Assembly: GCA_900545085.1 (NCBI GenBank) | Contig: UQXU01000071.1 | Location: 1-9,131 of the forward strand | DNA length: 9,131 bases | Direction: 5' to 3' | Origin: an uncultured Eubacteriales bacterium | GTDB taxonomy: Bacteria; Bacillota; Clostridia; Christensenellales; Christensenellaceae | Shown here: one piece after another, positions 1-6,559 of the stretch | Numbering within the stretch: the first letter of the stretch is position 1 | Layout: the number at the start of each line of letters is the position of its first letter | The notes under the pieces: model-generated | What the model was told of the DNA's origin: nothing | What the model saw: the letters and a program-made list of their open reading frames with translations, nothing else | The model's database searches: none | Translations under genes and position numbers: made by a program

Positions 1-666
1 GTTTTCTTCCGGCATGTTAAAAGCTTCGGCATATTTAGGAATAACCTGAGGTGAGCTAACGGTAACATGAGTATAGTTAGTGTGTATCGGGAATTTTTCC
101 ATAGTATATCTATCCAAACCCCATTTTGAATCGGCCGTAGCCCAACCCCATTTTTTGAACGCACCGCAGGCATGCCAGAGCTGTATGACATGCGTTCCCT
201 CTCTCGGCTTGTTTGCATACAAGGGCAGGAAAAATTCTATAAGCACTACATTTTCCATACGAGCATAAATCTTTGTAAACCGAGCAAAATACAGAAAATT
301 CTGCAATTGCTTAATAAGTGTAAAACGTGAATTCTTTATCGCCAGAAACGGAACTATCTTGTAGCCTTCATTTCTGCGCTCCAGCTCTTTCTGTATTTGT
401 TTTAAATTATCCGGCATTGTAAAGCTTTTGTCATACACAAGCATAACACTTTTTTCTATTATCGGCTTTTTAGCGTAATGTCTGTATATAGCAGGCAGAA
501 ACTTATCCTGCAAAAAAGCACGCTTTTTGAGTCGGCGTTCATAATGAATATCTTTTATTTTTTTATTATATTCTGACAATTCTTCGTTCATCTGTTTCAA
601 AGAATTGGGATTATCTGCTATCTTTCGGCGCAAGCTTTTAGCCCGCAGCCTGTAATAAAATTTCAT
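1..666 (-). CDS. CDP-glycerol glycerophosphotransferase family protein, 5' part (runs off left edge)
   Basis: The first 222 codons of a gene whose 3' end lies outside the window; the frame is open from the ATG at 664-666 to base 1. The family (Glyphos_transf, TagB/TagF-like) transfers glycerol phosphate or a related polyol phosphate from a CDP-activated donor onto teichoic acid or other surface polymers at the inner membrane face. The recognisable part is residues 139-175: a hydrophobic strand ending in LPLY, then THVIQLWHACGAFKKWG, the Trp-His segment (W164, H165) typical of the start of the catalytic domain. Residues 1-65 are highly charged and probably helical. No other ATG, GTG or TTG lies in frame upstream before a stop, so the start is fairly secure although only a weak AAAGAAG precedes it. 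It has its own promoter and is separated from the DUF1540 gene by a terminator. The exact acceptor and polymer cannot be told from this half. Family confidence is good, exact function low. Confidence 0.82.
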   Translation of the reverse strand, partial: MKFYYRLRAKSLRRKIADNPNSLKQMNEELSEYNKKIKDIHYERRLKKRAFLQDKFLPAIYRHYAKKPIIEKSVMLVYDKSFTMPDNLKQIQKELERRNEGYKIVPFLAIKNSRFTLIKQLQNFLYFARFTKIYARMENVVLIEFFLPLYANKPREGTHVIQLWHACGAFKKWGWATADSKWGLDRYTMEKFPIHTNYTHVTVSSPQVIPKYAEAFNMPEEN

Positions 667-724
667 ACTTCTTTGTCGTCTTTCTTCCCTATTACTTTAT
701 TTTAGCCCACTTAGGCTGAGAATT

Positions 725-753
725 ATTATATATAAAAACGTATATAATGTCAA
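725..753 (-). promoter_or_regulatory. Sigma-A promoter of the glycerophosphotransferase gene
   Basis: Read on the minus strand, TTGACA (753-748) and TATAAT (730-725) are separated by exactly 17 nt: both boxes are perfect consensus with optimal spacing. The predicted transcription start is near 718, giving a leader of about 52 nt before the ATG at 666. A small hairpin (AGCC 704-707 pairing with GGCT 714-717, 6-nt loop) would sit at the very 5' end of the transcript. The surrounding 667-812 is AT-rich and holds nothing else I can recognise. The motif is seen directly; activity is inferred. Confidence 0.85.
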
Positions 754-812
754 ATTTCCAATAAATGTCTTAAATTCTATAAAAATATATTAAATTTTAT
801 CTTCAATACAAC

Positions 813-843
813 AAAAAAATCGGAGAGGCTTGGCGCCCCTCCG
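813..843 (-). terminator. Intrinsic terminator after the DUF1540 gene
   Basis: Bases 821-829 pair with 835-843 around a 5-nt loop. The one mismatch on the plus strand (A826 against C838) becomes a G-U wobble in the minus-strand RNA, giving a 9-bp GC-rich stem. It is followed on the minus strand by A and then seven T residues (819-813). Because the U-tract and wobble favour the minus strand only, this is a one-directional terminator. It closes the operon that begins with the sigma factor gene and isolates it from the downstream glycerophosphotransferase promoter. Confidence 0.92.
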
Positions 844-845
844 AC

Positions 846-861
846 AGGCGGGAATCCGCCT
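846..861 (-). other. Short hairpin between the DUF1540 stop codon and its terminator
   Basis: A perfect 6-bp inverted repeat, AGGCGG (846-851) and CCGCCT (856-861), with a 4-nt loop. It starts 5 nt after the stop codon at 867-869 and lies 2 nt upstream of the terminator stem, so the end of the mRNA would carry two stacked hairpins. It has no U-tract of its own. A role in 3'-end stability is possible but not shown. Confidence 0.6.
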
Positions 862-866
862 ACGTT

Positions 867-1034
867 CTACTTATGCTCGTAGGACTGGCAATCCGTGCAC
901 TGATCCATCGTCGGGTTTGCTTCGTGTGTACCGACGCAGATGCAGTCAAGAGAGCAATACTGCTCGTCAGTGCAATGGTGCATACAATTGTCCACCGTGC
1001 ATTTAATGCTGTAGTTAGGTGTAGAACATGTCAT
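867..1034 (-). CDS. Small cysteine-rich DUF1540-family protein
   Basis: A 55-residue protein with nine cysteines (3, 12, 17, 21, 27, 31, 33, 46, 49). The layout IKCTVDNC, then a mid-protein Cys cluster before a V-G segment, and a C-terminal CTDC followed by an aromatic residue, fits DUF1540, a family of short clostridial and bacillar proteins of unknown function. There is no signal peptide or membrane segment, so it is probably cytoplasmic. The regular Cys spacing suggests a small metal-binding or disulphide-stabilised fold; that is inference. I chose the ATG at 1032-1034 because a full AGGAGG (1049-1044) sits 9 nt upstream; the in-frame TTG at 1052 lacks a ribosome binding site. It is 84 nt downstream of the solute-binding protein gene with no clear promoter or terminator between, so it may be the last gene of that operon, and it is directly followed by a strong terminator. 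Confidence 0.85.
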   Translation of the reverse strand: MTCSTPNYSIKCTVDNCMHHCTDEQYCSLDCICVGTHEANPTMDQCTDCQSYEHK

Positions 1035-1043
1035 TTTTCTGAA

Positions 1044-1079
1044 CCTCCTCAAATGGTTTCGGTAGTATTTTTTCCGAAA
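1044..1079 (-). promoter_or_regulatory. DUF1540 leader: hairpin and strong ribosome binding site
   Basis: On the minus strand, arms TTTCGG (1079-1074) and CCGAAA (1062-1057) form a perfect 6-bp stem with an 11-nt A-rich loop, followed 7 nt later by AGGAGG (1049-1044), 9 nt before the ATG. No U-tract follows the stem, so it is not a normal terminator, and it does not cover the ribosome binding site. It may be a processing or stability element between the lipoprotein gene and DUF1540. The remaining bases of the 84-nt gap (1035-1118) show no convincing promoter. Confidence 0.5.
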
Positions 1080-1118
1080 GAGCGAGAAGTATTCCTGAAT
1101 AACATATCCATTTTTTTC

Positions 1119-2783
1119 TTATTCTTGAGAAGCAGACTGAGCCGCATCGGCGCCGGAGGATACGACAGCCTGAGTCTCAGTTTTATATTCCCATGCGTTT
1201 ATATTGTCATAAGCATGTTGATAATACATCGCCGTAACATTAGTTATATTAGAGCGCACCACCAGCATCGTCTCTCTGAAATACAATCCTATATGCGGCA
1301 TATCAGACTGAAGCAGCTGTTGCAATGAGTTAAACGCAGTGCTTTGAGCTTCGGGTTCGAGAGATTGAGTTGCCGTATTAATAGCCGAGCTTAGCTCTGA
1401 GCTGGATGCATTTGAATAATCGTCGCTTCCGAAGAAAAACGAAATGTCCTGACTATTCTTAGTGTAATAACTTCCAAACGCTGCGTCGAAATTACCCGAC
1501 TTTAGTCTGGATTCATATTCGTCCGCCGACAAAGCCTCTATATTCATAGTAATACCAAACTCGCTAAGCTGCGTCCGCACCAGTTCAAGAACAGTTTTTC
1601 TATAGTACTCTTCTGTCGATTCTGTATATATCACAGTGAATTCCATAGGAGCGCCGTTATAGTTCCGTATCTCATTTCCATATTCGTCTTCCGAGGTTGT
1701 CGTTCCTGCCGAATCGAGAGCGGCTTGCGCCTGAGATTTGCTGTAGGCGTCCACCGGCATATTCTCAAAATACCAATAGTCAGGTCTAAGCGCAGTGTTA
1801 GACGCGAGACCCGCGCCCGAAAGCGCGCCGGATATTATGGCTGAGCGATTAATACAACTGCTCATCGCAGACCTGATCTTGCTGCTTGAGAAAAGTGAAT
1901 TGCTGTGATTGAGCAGTATACAATCATAATACGGCGTAGTAATATTGTAAACCACTGTATCACTGTACCCCTTCATTTCCTTTACAGTTGCCTTACTCGC
2001 CGGCATAACATCTATTTCTCCCGAAATATAAGCTTGCTTTCTGGCATCTTCGTCTGCATAAGGCTTTGCCACTATTGTACTAAAGCTAGGCTGAGCGCGC
2101 CACCAATTCTCGTTGCGGCTGAGAACGAGACCTTCATTAGTAGAAAAGCTATCTATTTTATAGCTTCCTGTCCCGACTGCATTCTCCGATCCGGAATGAA
2201 AGCTTGTCTGAGAAACTACAGGGAAGTTCAGCAGATAATATATATCCGAGCTTCTCTCATTCAGCGTTATACTAAATTTATATTCGTCCGTTTCATCAGC
2301 CTGTACATCGTCAACCACGCTTTTGTACGTACTGTACGAACAAACATCTGCATCAAGAGTGAGTATATACTTCAACTCTGCCACTATGTCCTCAGCTTTA
2401 ACCTGCTCTCCGGTATGAAAAGTCACATCGTCTCTCAACTGGCATATCAGCTTGTTATTGTCTTCAGAGTCATAGTTAATGCTGTTTATAATGCCGCTTT
2501 GCGGTCTTCCCGTAGCGTCTATTCTGAGCGCAGGCTCATATATAAGCGACATAACATCCAGCAACTCTTGATCTTTTGTTCGAAGCGGGTCCAATACAGA
2601 CACTCCCGCAGGCATAGATATGTTCAAAGTTTGATTTTGCGGCAGGGCGGAAGTCTCTGCACTCGGCATAGGCAGCACAGATGCTTCCGGAATAGACTGT
2701 GAGCCTTGAGCTGAGCTTTGACATCCCGCCAAAGCTGCAACCGCAATAAGCATTAATATAGAAAAAAACTTCTTCAATTTCAA
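1119..2783 (-). CDS. Family 5 (peptide/nickel-type) ABC transporter solute-binding lipoprotein
   Basis: A 554-residue lipoprotein. The N-terminus has a KLKK basic start, a hydrophobic segment and a lipobox LAGC with the lipidated Cys at position 21, so it is probably anchored on the outer membrane face. A Ser/Ala/Gln-rich linker leads to a body of the SBP_bac_5 family, shown by the TFHTGEQVKAEDIV segment (normally W..G.P.TA.DV), VGTGSYKI (normally GTGPY) and LSRNENWW. This family captures oligopeptides, nickel or other small solutes for an ABC permease; the ligand cannot be read from sequence. It starts at TTG (2781-2783) with GAGGAA (2795-2790) 6 nt upstream, 14 nt after the transglycosylase stop. 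Its length is usual for the family. Oddly, no permease or ATPase genes are next to it, so it may work with a transporter encoded elsewhere, or as a sensor or receptor. The C-terminus is a low-complexity Ser/Ala/Gln tail. Confidence 0.88.
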   Translation of the reverse strand: MKLKKFFSILMLIAVAALAGCQSSAQGSQSIPEASVLPMPSAETSALPQNQTLNISMPAGVSVLDPLRTKDQELLDVMSLIYEPALRIDATGRPQSGIINSINYDSEDNNKLICQLRDDVTFHTGEQVKAEDIVAELKYILTLDADVCSYSTYKSVVDDVQADETDEYKFSITLNERSSDIYYLLNFPVVSQTSFHSGSENAVGTGSYKIDSFSTNEGLVLSRNENWWRAQPSFSTIVAKPYADEDARKQAYISGEIDVMPASKATVKEMKGYSDTVVYNITTPYYDCILLNHSNSLFSSSKIRSAMSSCINRSAIISGALSGAGLASNTALRPDYWYFENMPVDAYSKSQAQAALDSAGTTTSEDEYGNEIRNYNGAPMEFTVIYTESTEEYYRKTVLELVRTQLSEFGITMNIEALSADEYESRLKSGNFDAAFGSYYTKNSQDISFFFGSDDYSNASSSELSSAINTATQSLEPEAQSTAFNSLQQLLQSDMPHIGLYFRETMLVVRSNITNVTAMYYQHAYDNINAWEYKTETQAVVSSGADAAQSASQE

Positions 2784-2797
2784 ATTTAGTTCCTCAC

Positions 2798-3370
2798 TCA
2801 GAAACTATACAGCGTTGTATAAACTTTATATGCTATGTTAATTTTCTTAACGTATTGTTCCGTCTCAGGGTACGGAATTGCATCGAGCGTTTTTCCATCA
2901 CTGGAATACGCACTGTCCGCCAGCCACTTGTCTACAGTATTATGACCTGCATTATAAGCTGCGGCTACGGTGTCTCTCACGTCATCAAATTCATTGCTTA
3001 AATAATGCAAATACCAGCATCCCAGCCTGATATTTGTTTCAGGATCTTTAGCATCTATTTCATCCGCATCAAGTCCTATCTTTCCCGCAACCCATTTTGC
3101 CGTTTCCGGCATAAGCTGCATCAATCCTTCCGCATTAGCATGAGATTCGGCCTCAGGATCAAATCGGCTCTCCGTCCAAATTACAGACGTTACAAAAGCT
3201 TCGTCCAGTCCGTATTCTGACGAATACTTTTTAATCAGATCTTGATATTTTGGGTCGAATGTCGATTTCACAGTTGTATATCCGCCTACAATAATAATCA
3301 GCAGAATTGTCACTACTATCAGAATCACAAGCGCGGCGCGCGAATCTCTTTTCTTTCTTTTTGTACTCAT
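2798..3370 (-). CDS. Membrane-anchored lytic transglycosylase (SLT domain)
   Basis: A 190-residue protein with a short basic cytoplasmic start, one membrane segment at about residues 12-30, and an extracytoplasmic SLT (goose-lysozyme-like) domain at about 45-187. Catalytic features are visible: the general acid Glu67 in TESRFDPEA, GLMQLMPETA at 82-91, AAAYNAG at 136-142, and the C-terminal YPETEQYVKKI. The enzyme cleaves the MurNAc-GlcNAc bond of peptidoglycan to give 1,6-anhydro ends. In the usual S..GA.GLMQ motif the first Gly is replaced by Asn79, which is unlikely to abolish activity. The ATG overlaps the coaE stop codon (ATGA), and AGGAGG (3381-3376) lies 5 nt upstream inside coaE, so the two are translationally coupled. 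From memory, a transglycosylase next to polA and coaE recurs in Clostridia. It probably remodels wall during growth rather than acting as a secreted lysin. Confidence 0.93.
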   Translation of the reverse strand: MSTKRKKRDSRAALVILIVVTILLIIIVGGYTTVKSTFDPKYQDLIKKYSSEYGLDEAFVTSVIWTESRFDPEAESHANAEGLMQLMPETAKWVAGKIGLDADEIDAKDPETNIRLGCWYLHYLSNEFDDVRDTVAAAYNAGHNTVDKWLADSAYSSDGKTLDAIPYPETEQYVKKINIAYKVYTTLYSF

Positions 3371-3981
3371 GCACGCCTCCTATTGTTCAAATTTTCGAGA
3401 GCGTTAATTATCTGCTCGCGCAGCTCCGGCAGTCCGCCGGAATTGTCCAACACAACAGACGCATATCTGCCGCGTTCCTCATCACTTATCTGACTGTTTA
3501 TTCTGTCCCGCACTTCCTGCTCGGTGAATCCATTGCGTTTCATAACACGGTCAATGCGCACGTCATCGCGCACTGTTACAAGCCATACCTCATCGCATAT
3601 CTCATGCAGTCCTACTTCAATCAACAAAGCCGCGTCCATAATCACCAAGCCGTCGGCCCGGGCAGCTCTCTCCGCCGCAAGCTTTACTATCGCCGGATGG
3701 ACAATATTGTTCAGCTTTTGAAGAGCAGACGCATCTGAGAATACAAGCGCTCCCAGCTTAGGTCTTATTAAAAAACCGGCTTCGTCAAAGAAGTCCTCAC
3801 CGAACATATTGCGTATTGCACAGTTAACTTCACTTCCCGGCTCATAAACCTCATGCCCCAGCTTATCTGCGTCTATAATCGTGGCGCCGTATTCTTCCAG
3901 AACGGAAGAAACAGTGGATTTTCCCGCTCCGATTCCTCCCGTCAATCCTATTACGTACTTATTTTCTTTTTTGTTTTCCAT
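3367..3981 (-). CDS. coaE: Dephospho-CoA kinase
   Basis: A 204-residue enzyme for the last step of coenzyme A synthesis: ATP-dependent phosphorylation of the ribose 3'-hydroxyl of dephospho-CoA, in the cytoplasm. The P-loop GLTGGIGAGKST is near residues 12-23, followed by IIDADKLGHEVY, which contains the catalytic Asp and the DAD/H segment typical of CoaE. Further on come IVHPAI, the DAALLIE strand and the R..RN.F/QISDEER lid region. Length is normal for the family. I start it at the ATG 3979-3981, because the purine-rich AGGAAGAAGGA lies just upstream; the earlier in-frame ATG at 3999 has no ribosome binding site and would add only six residues. It sits 39 nt after polA and overlaps the transglycosylase start by 4 nt. 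Next to polA, it is part of a common bacterial gene neighbourhood. Confidence 0.96.
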   Translation of the reverse strand: MENKKENKYVIGLTGGIGAGKSTVSSVLEEYGATIIDADKLGHEVYEPGSEVNCAIRNMFGEDFFDEAGFLIRPKLGALVFSDASALQKLNNIVHPAIVKLAAERAARADGLVIMDAALLIEVGLHEICDEVWLVTVRDDVRIDRVMKRNGFTEQEVRDRINSQISDEERGRYASVVLDNSGGLPELREQIINALENLNNRRRA

Positions 3982-3984
3982 TTT

Positions 3985-3995
3985 TCCTTCTTCCT
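3985..3995 (-). promoter_or_regulatory. Ribosome binding site that decides the coaE start
   Basis: The purine run AGGAAGAAGGA (minus strand, 3995-3985) offers AGGA at 10 nt or AAGGA at 3 nt before the ATG at 3981. It lies downstream of the alternative ATG at 3999, which therefore cannot use it. This favours the shorter 204-residue product. Confidence 0.75.
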
Positions 3996-4020
3996 GCATA
4001 TTTTATATTCTCAGTCAGCA

Positions 4021-6558
4021 TCATTTAGCCTGCGCCCATGTTCTCCCTGACGCTACACTAACGGACAGCGGAACTCCCAGTTCGGGACATATATTTTGCA
4101 TTACATCTGATAGAACATTTTTCACCTGCTCCACCTCATCTGCCGGAGTGTCCACTATGAGTTCATCGTGAACCTGTAAAATCAGCTTTGCTTTCAAGCC
4201 CTGATTCTTTATTCGCAGATATACCTCATTCATGGCTTTTTTAATAATATCAGCCGCAGTGCCCTGCACGGGAGTATTCATCGCGGCGCGCTCACCGAAC
4301 GAACGCACATTGTAATTTGATGAAGAAAGCTCGTCTATATATCTCAGCCTTCCGAACAATGTACGCGCGTATCCGTCTTTTTTCGCCTGTTCAACGGCAT
4401 TGTGCATGTACTCTCTTACTCCGGAAAATTCAGACAGATATTTCTCTATGTACTCGGCGGCTTTAAAGCGCGGTATGCCAAGCTGTTTCGCCAATCCAAA
4501 ATCACTTATGCCATAAACTATACCGAAATTAACCGCTTTCGCACTGGAGCGCATCTCATGCGTCACCTCATCTTGCCGAACAGCAAAAACCTGAGCAGCC
4601 GTTCGCGTATGTATATCCTCATCTTTCAAAAACGCGTCTTTCATGTGCTCATCGCCGGAGAGCGCAGCTAATACTCTAAGCTCTATCTGAGAATAATCCG
4701 CCGAAACAAGCCAGCCATCCTCTCTCGACGGCAGAAACACGCTTCTTATATGAGCTGACAGTTCAGACCTGACAGGTATATTTTGCAAATTCGGCTCTAC
4801 ACTGGATATTCGTCCTGTGGCTGTCGCCGTCTGCATAAAAGTAGTATGAATTTTATGCTCCTCATCCGCCTTACTTTGAAGTGCATCTATATAAGTACTC
4901 TTGAGCTTAGTCACTCGTCTGTATTCAATAATAAGGGGAATCATGGGATGCTCATTCTCCAGACGCTCCAAGACCTCTATATCCGTGGAATAACCGCGCT
5001 TCGTCTTTTTTATCACCGGCAGTCCCAGTTCTTCGAAGAGCACCGTGCCTAACTGCTTTGTTGAAGCTATGTTAAATTCATGACCTGCCAAAGCGTATAT
5101 CGCCTCTTGCAGATCAATAGTCGCCTGCTCATACTGTCTGCTTAACTCCGCCAGCTTATCTATATCTACTTTAAAGCCCTCGCATTCCATGTCAAACAGC
5201 ACAAATGTAAGCGGAAGCTCTATTCCATAGTAAACCTCATGCAGGCCGTGCTGTTCCAGCTCCTTTTTCTGCGCGGCGGATATGGCAAATACTGCGCCGG
5301 CATTTCCCGGAGCTGCATATTTTGAAGCTATCTTTTCCAGATCAAAGCTTCTGAGCGTTGGATTGAGAGTATACGCCGCGAGCATGGTATCAAACGTCAC
5401 ACCTGCCAAGGACACGCCGTCTTTCATAAGCTCAGCCATGGTATCCTTAGCGCCATGCGTCAGTTTTTCTACATCTTTATTCTCAAGGAGCGGCTTTAGC
5501 TCCGATAACGCATCTTCTCGAGATAAAGAATCACCGAGAACGACCGCAGTCTCGTGCTTGTCATCTCCTGCAAAGTATATCACATCACTTTTTAAATAAA
5601 CAGCTATACATTTACACCCCGCCGCTTCTGCGACAAAATGCTTTAAGCCCTCGAGATCTGCAATTTCAGTTGTATCCAGAGATTTTTGCTCCATCGAGAG
5701 GCCTCTGCGCTTCAGCAATGATTTAAACTCCAGCTCAGTCAGCGCACGAGTAATCGCAGATTCATCAAAGCCGTCAAATTTAAGCGTTTCCAAATCAGAC
5801 AATATCGGAACATGAGTATCTATTTTCGCAAGCATATGCGACATTTCTGCATCCGCCTGTCCGTCTATTATTTTCTGTTTTGTTTTATTAGCCGGGAGCG
5901 AATCTATGCCGGCGTAAAGGCCATCCACCGTCCCAAACTGATGCAGGAGCTTCAGCGCAGTTTTTTCGCCTATACCCTTTATTCCCGGAATATTATCGGA
6001 CGAATCTCCCATAAGCGCCTTCAGATCGACTATCTGAGACGGCGCTAAATCATATACCTCGCGCAGATGTGCCTCATCAAATTTCTCTATTTCGCTTACG
6101 CCTTTCCTCGTGAGGAGCACAGTCGTATTCCAGCTTATCAGCTGAAGCGCGTCTTTATCGCCGGTGAGCAGGTAAGCCGTCTCGTTTTTTTCATCCGACA
6201 TTCTCGCAAGAGTTCCGAGTATGTCGTCAGCCTCGCTCCCCGCCTGTTCCAATACGGTTATCCCAAGCTCAGAGAGAGTTTTTTTCAGAACCGGAAATTG
6301 GCTCAAAAGCTCCGGATCCGTCTTTCTCCTTCCGGCTTTATATTTGTCAAACAGCAGATGTCGGAACGTCGGCTCTTTTCTGTCGAACGCAACGGCAATA
6401 TGCGTAGGCTCATATTCTTCGATTATGCTGAAAAGCATATTCATAAAGCCGTACACAGCTCCTGTAGGCTGACCGTCTGAGCTGCGCTTCATAGGCGGCA
6501 TGGCAAAGTAAGCTCGGAACAACAAGCTGTTTCCATCTATTGCAATTAATTTAGACAA
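4021..6558 (-). CDS. polA: DNA polymerase I
   Basis: An 845-residue repair and Okazaki-fragment processing polymerase. Residues 1 to about 290 form the 5'-3' flap exonuclease with its acidic cluster: Asp8, Asp59, the EADD motif (109-112), TGDKD (132-136) and GDSSDNIPG (184-192). Residues about 300-460 are the 3'-5' exonuclease-like domain, in which the DxE motif is replaced by an Ala-Val-Tyr-Leu stretch near 319-322, so proofreading is very probably lost, as in Bacillus and Taq enzymes. The polymerase follows: motif A DYSQIE (621-626), motif B RSSAKAVNFGIVYG (670-683), motif C HDE (797-799). I start it at TTG 6556-6558: AGGAG lies 6 nt upstream, and the family's usual N-terminus (MSKLIAIDGN) begins there. 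A longer frame from 6633 has no support. It begins 1 nt after the sigma factor stop and ends 39 nt before coaE. Confidence 0.98.
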   Translation of the reverse strand: MSKLIAIDGNSLLFRAYFAMPPMKRSSDGQPTGAVYGFMNMLFSIIEEYEPTHIAVAFDRKEPTFRHLLFDKYKAGRRKTDPELLSQFPVLKKTLSELGITVLEQAGSEADDILGTLARMSDEKNETAYLLTGDKDALQLISWNTTVLLTRKGVSEIEKFDEAHLREVYDLAPSQIVDLKALMGDSSDNIPGIKGIGEKTALKLLHQFGTVDGLYAGIDSLPANKTKQKIIDGQADAEMSHMLAKIDTHVPILSDLETLKFDGFDESAITRALTELEFKSLLKRRGLSMEQKSLDTTEIADLEGLKHFVAEAAGCKCIAVYLKSDVIYFAGDDKHETAVVLGDSLSREDALSELKPLLENKDVEKLTHGAKDTMAELMKDGVSLAGVTFDTMLAAYTLNPTLRSFDLEKIASKYAAPGNAGAVFAISAAQKKELEQHGLHEVYYGIELPLTFVLFDMECEGFKVDIDKLAELSRQYEQATIDLQEAIYALAGHEFNIASTKQLGTVLFEELGLPVIKKTKRGYSTDIEVLERLENEHPMIPLIIEYRRVTKLKSTYIDALQSKADEEHKIHTTFMQTATATGRISSVEPNLQNIPVRSELSAHIRSVFLPSREDGWLVSADYSQIELRVLAALSGDEHMKDAFLKDEDIHTRTAAQVFAVRQDEVTHEMRSSAKAVNFGIVYGISDFGLAKQLGIPRFKAAEYIEKYLSEFSGVREYMHNAVEQAKKDGYARTLFGRLRYIDELSSSNYNVRSFGERAAMNTPVQGTAADIIKKAMNEVYLRIKNQGLKAKLILQVHDELIVDTPADEVEQVKNVLSDVMQNICPELGVPLSVSVASGRTWAQAK

Positions 6559-6559
6559 T

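Noticed and set aside
80..268. Plus-strand open frame of 62 codons at the left end
   Set aside because: The opposite strand encodes a continuous glycerophosphotransferase with its WHACG motif, so this is a shadow.
1905..2702. Plus-strand open frame of 265 codons opposite the solute-binding protein
   Set aside because: Its product is rich in Arg, Ile, Cys and Tyr in the manner of an antisense frame, with no family signature.
3982..3999. Earlier ATG for coaE at 3999
   Set aside because: No ribosome binding site precedes it; the purine-rich site lies between it and the ATG at 3981.
3982..4020. Possible promoter between polA and coaE (a TATAAA-like box)
   Set aside because: No -35-like hexamer occurs 16-18 nt upstream, and the AT-rich gap is short.
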